Assembly: GCF_032340315.1 (NCBI RefSeq)
Contig: NZ_CP135436.1
Coordinates: 1,075,501-1,139,500 of the forward strand
Reading direction: 5' to 3'
Source: Streptococcus sp. DTU_2020_1001019_1_SI_AUS_MUR_006
Lineage (GTDB): Bacteria; Bacillota; Bacilli; Lactobacillales; Streptococcaceae
DNA: 64,000 nt
The notes beneath the pieces are model-generated. The model was given only the letters and a program-made list of their open reading frames with translations. It did no database searches and was not told where the DNA came from. How positions within the stretch are numbered: position 1 is the stretch's first letter; every line of letters begins with the position of its first letter. The position numbers were made by a program, and so were the translations under genes. Below are positions 63,062-64,000 of this stretch, piece by piece.

Positions 63062-64000
63062 ATGGCAAACAAAAATACAAGTAAAACAAGACGGAGACCG
63101 TCAAAAGCTGAATTAGAAAGAAAGCAAGCTATCCAACGGATGTTAATTTCCTTAGTCATAGCTTTTTGCTTAATGTTCGCTGCTCTGAAATTAGGAGCAG
63201 TTGGACTCACGCTTTATAACCTTATTCGATTACTAGTAGGAAGTCTAGCCTATCTGGTCATCTTTGTCGTTCTAGTCTACCTTTTTTTCTTCAAATGGAT
63301 TCGGAAGCAAGAAGGTCTAATCTCAGGTTTTCTGTGCATTTTTTCAGGCTTATTGCTGATTTTTGAAGCTTATCTTGTATGGAAATATGGCTTAGAACAG
63401 GCTGTCTTAAAGGGGACTTTAGCCCAAGTTTTGACAGATTTGACAGGCTTTCGTGTGACTAGTTTTGCTGGAGGAGGGCTTCTAGGTGTTGCCCTTTATA
63501 TTCCAGTCGCCTTTCTCTTTTCAAATATTGGTACTTACTTTATCGGAGCTATCTTAATCTTGATCGGTGCTCTTCTAGTTAGTCCCTGGTCTGTCTATGA
63601 TGTTGCTGATTTTCTTGGAGCACGTTTTGCCCTTTGGATGGAGCGACGTGAGCAGAAGAAACAGGAACGTTTTATCAAACGAGAAGAAGAAAAAGCTCGT
63701 AAGGAAGCAGAGGAACAGGAAAGACTAGAAAAAGAACAAGCAGAGCAAGCCTTGTTGGATATACCTCCTGTTGATATGGAAACTGGCGAGATTTTAGAAG
63801 CTACCCCTGTTCACTTTGATGATTTACCACCCCTTCCAGAGGAAGAATGGGTAGAACCTGAAATTATTCTCCCTCAAGCAGATTATGAAGTTCCTAGCGA
63901 AGTTGATATTCCAGAGGAAGATGAGTTCTTAGAGGATGAGGATGTTGAGGTAGATTTTTCTGCTAAAAAAGCTTTAGAGTACAAACTTCCAAGCTTGCAA
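63062..64000 (+). CDS. ftsK: FtsK/SpoIIIE DNA translocase, N-terminal part (runs off window)
   Basis: The first 313 codons are visible. The basic start [19 protein letters not shown] is followed by four to five membrane spans (about residues 22-180), then a charged Arg/Lys/Glu helix and an acidic linker ([13 protein letters not shown]...). This is the septal anchor region of FtsK/SpoIIIE; the motor and DNA-reading domains lie beyond the window. It is identified by domain layout and by its place after the fru operon, which I recall in pneumococci. Confidence 0.85.
   Translation, partial: MANKNTSKTRRRPSKAELERKQAIQRMLISLVIAFCLMFAALKLGAVGLTLYNLIRLLVGSLAYLVIFVVLVYLFFFKWIRKQEGLISGFLCIFSGLLLIFEAYLVWKYGLEQAVLKGTLAQVLTDLTGFRVTSFAGGGLLGVALYIPVAFLFSNIGTYFIGAILILIGALLVSPWSVYDVADFLGARFALWMERREQKKQERFIKREEEKARKEAEEQERLEKEQAEQALLDIPPVDMETGEILEATPVHFDDLPPLPEEEWVEPEIILPQADYEVPSEVDIPEEDEFLEDEDVEVDFSAKKALEYKLPSLQ

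Overview
The window is a low-GC Firmicute chromosome that looks like the mitis group of Streptococcus (S. mitis / S. oralis / S. pneumoniae relatives). Evidence: two BOX repeats of the pneumococcal type, LPXTG surface proteins, a choline-binding-repeat amidase, many promoters of the extended -10 (TGnTATAAT) type, and gene clusters that I recall as pneumococcal (tig-recD2-lepB-rnhC-zapA-cvpA-mutS2; pyrR-pyrB-carA-carB; fruR-fruK-fruA-ftsK). The species cannot be fixed from sequence reading alone.

Layout. 1-3588 is the 3' part of a giant cell-wall-anchored adhesin made of 174-residue repeats. 3829-12661 holds housekeeping genes: trigger factor, RecD2 helicase, signal peptidase I, RNase HIII, ZapA, CvpA and MutS2. 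12662-13683 is a scarred junction with an IS3-type transposase remnant, a 56-codon ORF and terminators. About 13.4-24.5 kb is an AT-rich integrative mobilizable-type element. It has an unknown zinc-motif protein, an XRE repressor divergent from a PgrA-type surface-exclusion protein, an unknown 453-residue protein, a sigma-like regulator, an FtsK/TcpA-like ATPase, a membrane protein, a perfect pMV158-type double-strand origin, an HUH Rep protein, a small MerR-like protein and a tyrosine integrase. Just right of it lies a broken fragment of an LPXTG gene related to the adhesin at the window start.

24.9-41.9 kb holds a choline-binding amidase, a dicarboxylate/amino-acid symporter next to an ATP-grasp enzyme, a second BOX, YihY and Na+/H+ antiporter membrane proteins, a tRNA methyltransferase/radical SAM pair, ptsG with an operator-like palindrome, an EEP hydrolase, cppA, a serine hydrolase, a DMT exporter and a CPBP protease gene with three in-frame stops. 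42.0-49.5 kb holds uracil permease with a PyrR-type leader, rsmG, lemA-htpX, a second CPBP protease flanked by a duplicated htpX tail, an ABC-F protein and a decayed stretch. 49.5-57.2 kb is yceD-nth and the pyrimidine operon, with PyrR-like hairpins ahead of pyrR, carA and (twice) carB. 57.3-59.2 kb is mntH behind four identical metal-repressor-like palindromes, then tRNA-Ser(GGA). 59.3-62.97 kb is the fructose PTS operon, and the window ends inside ftsK.

The most rewarding places are the mobile element with its plasmid-type origin, the hairpin-filled 448-nt carA-carB spacer, the mntH operator array, and four genes whose extended -10 boxes sit only 6-7 nt before the start codon and so predict leaderless mRNAs.
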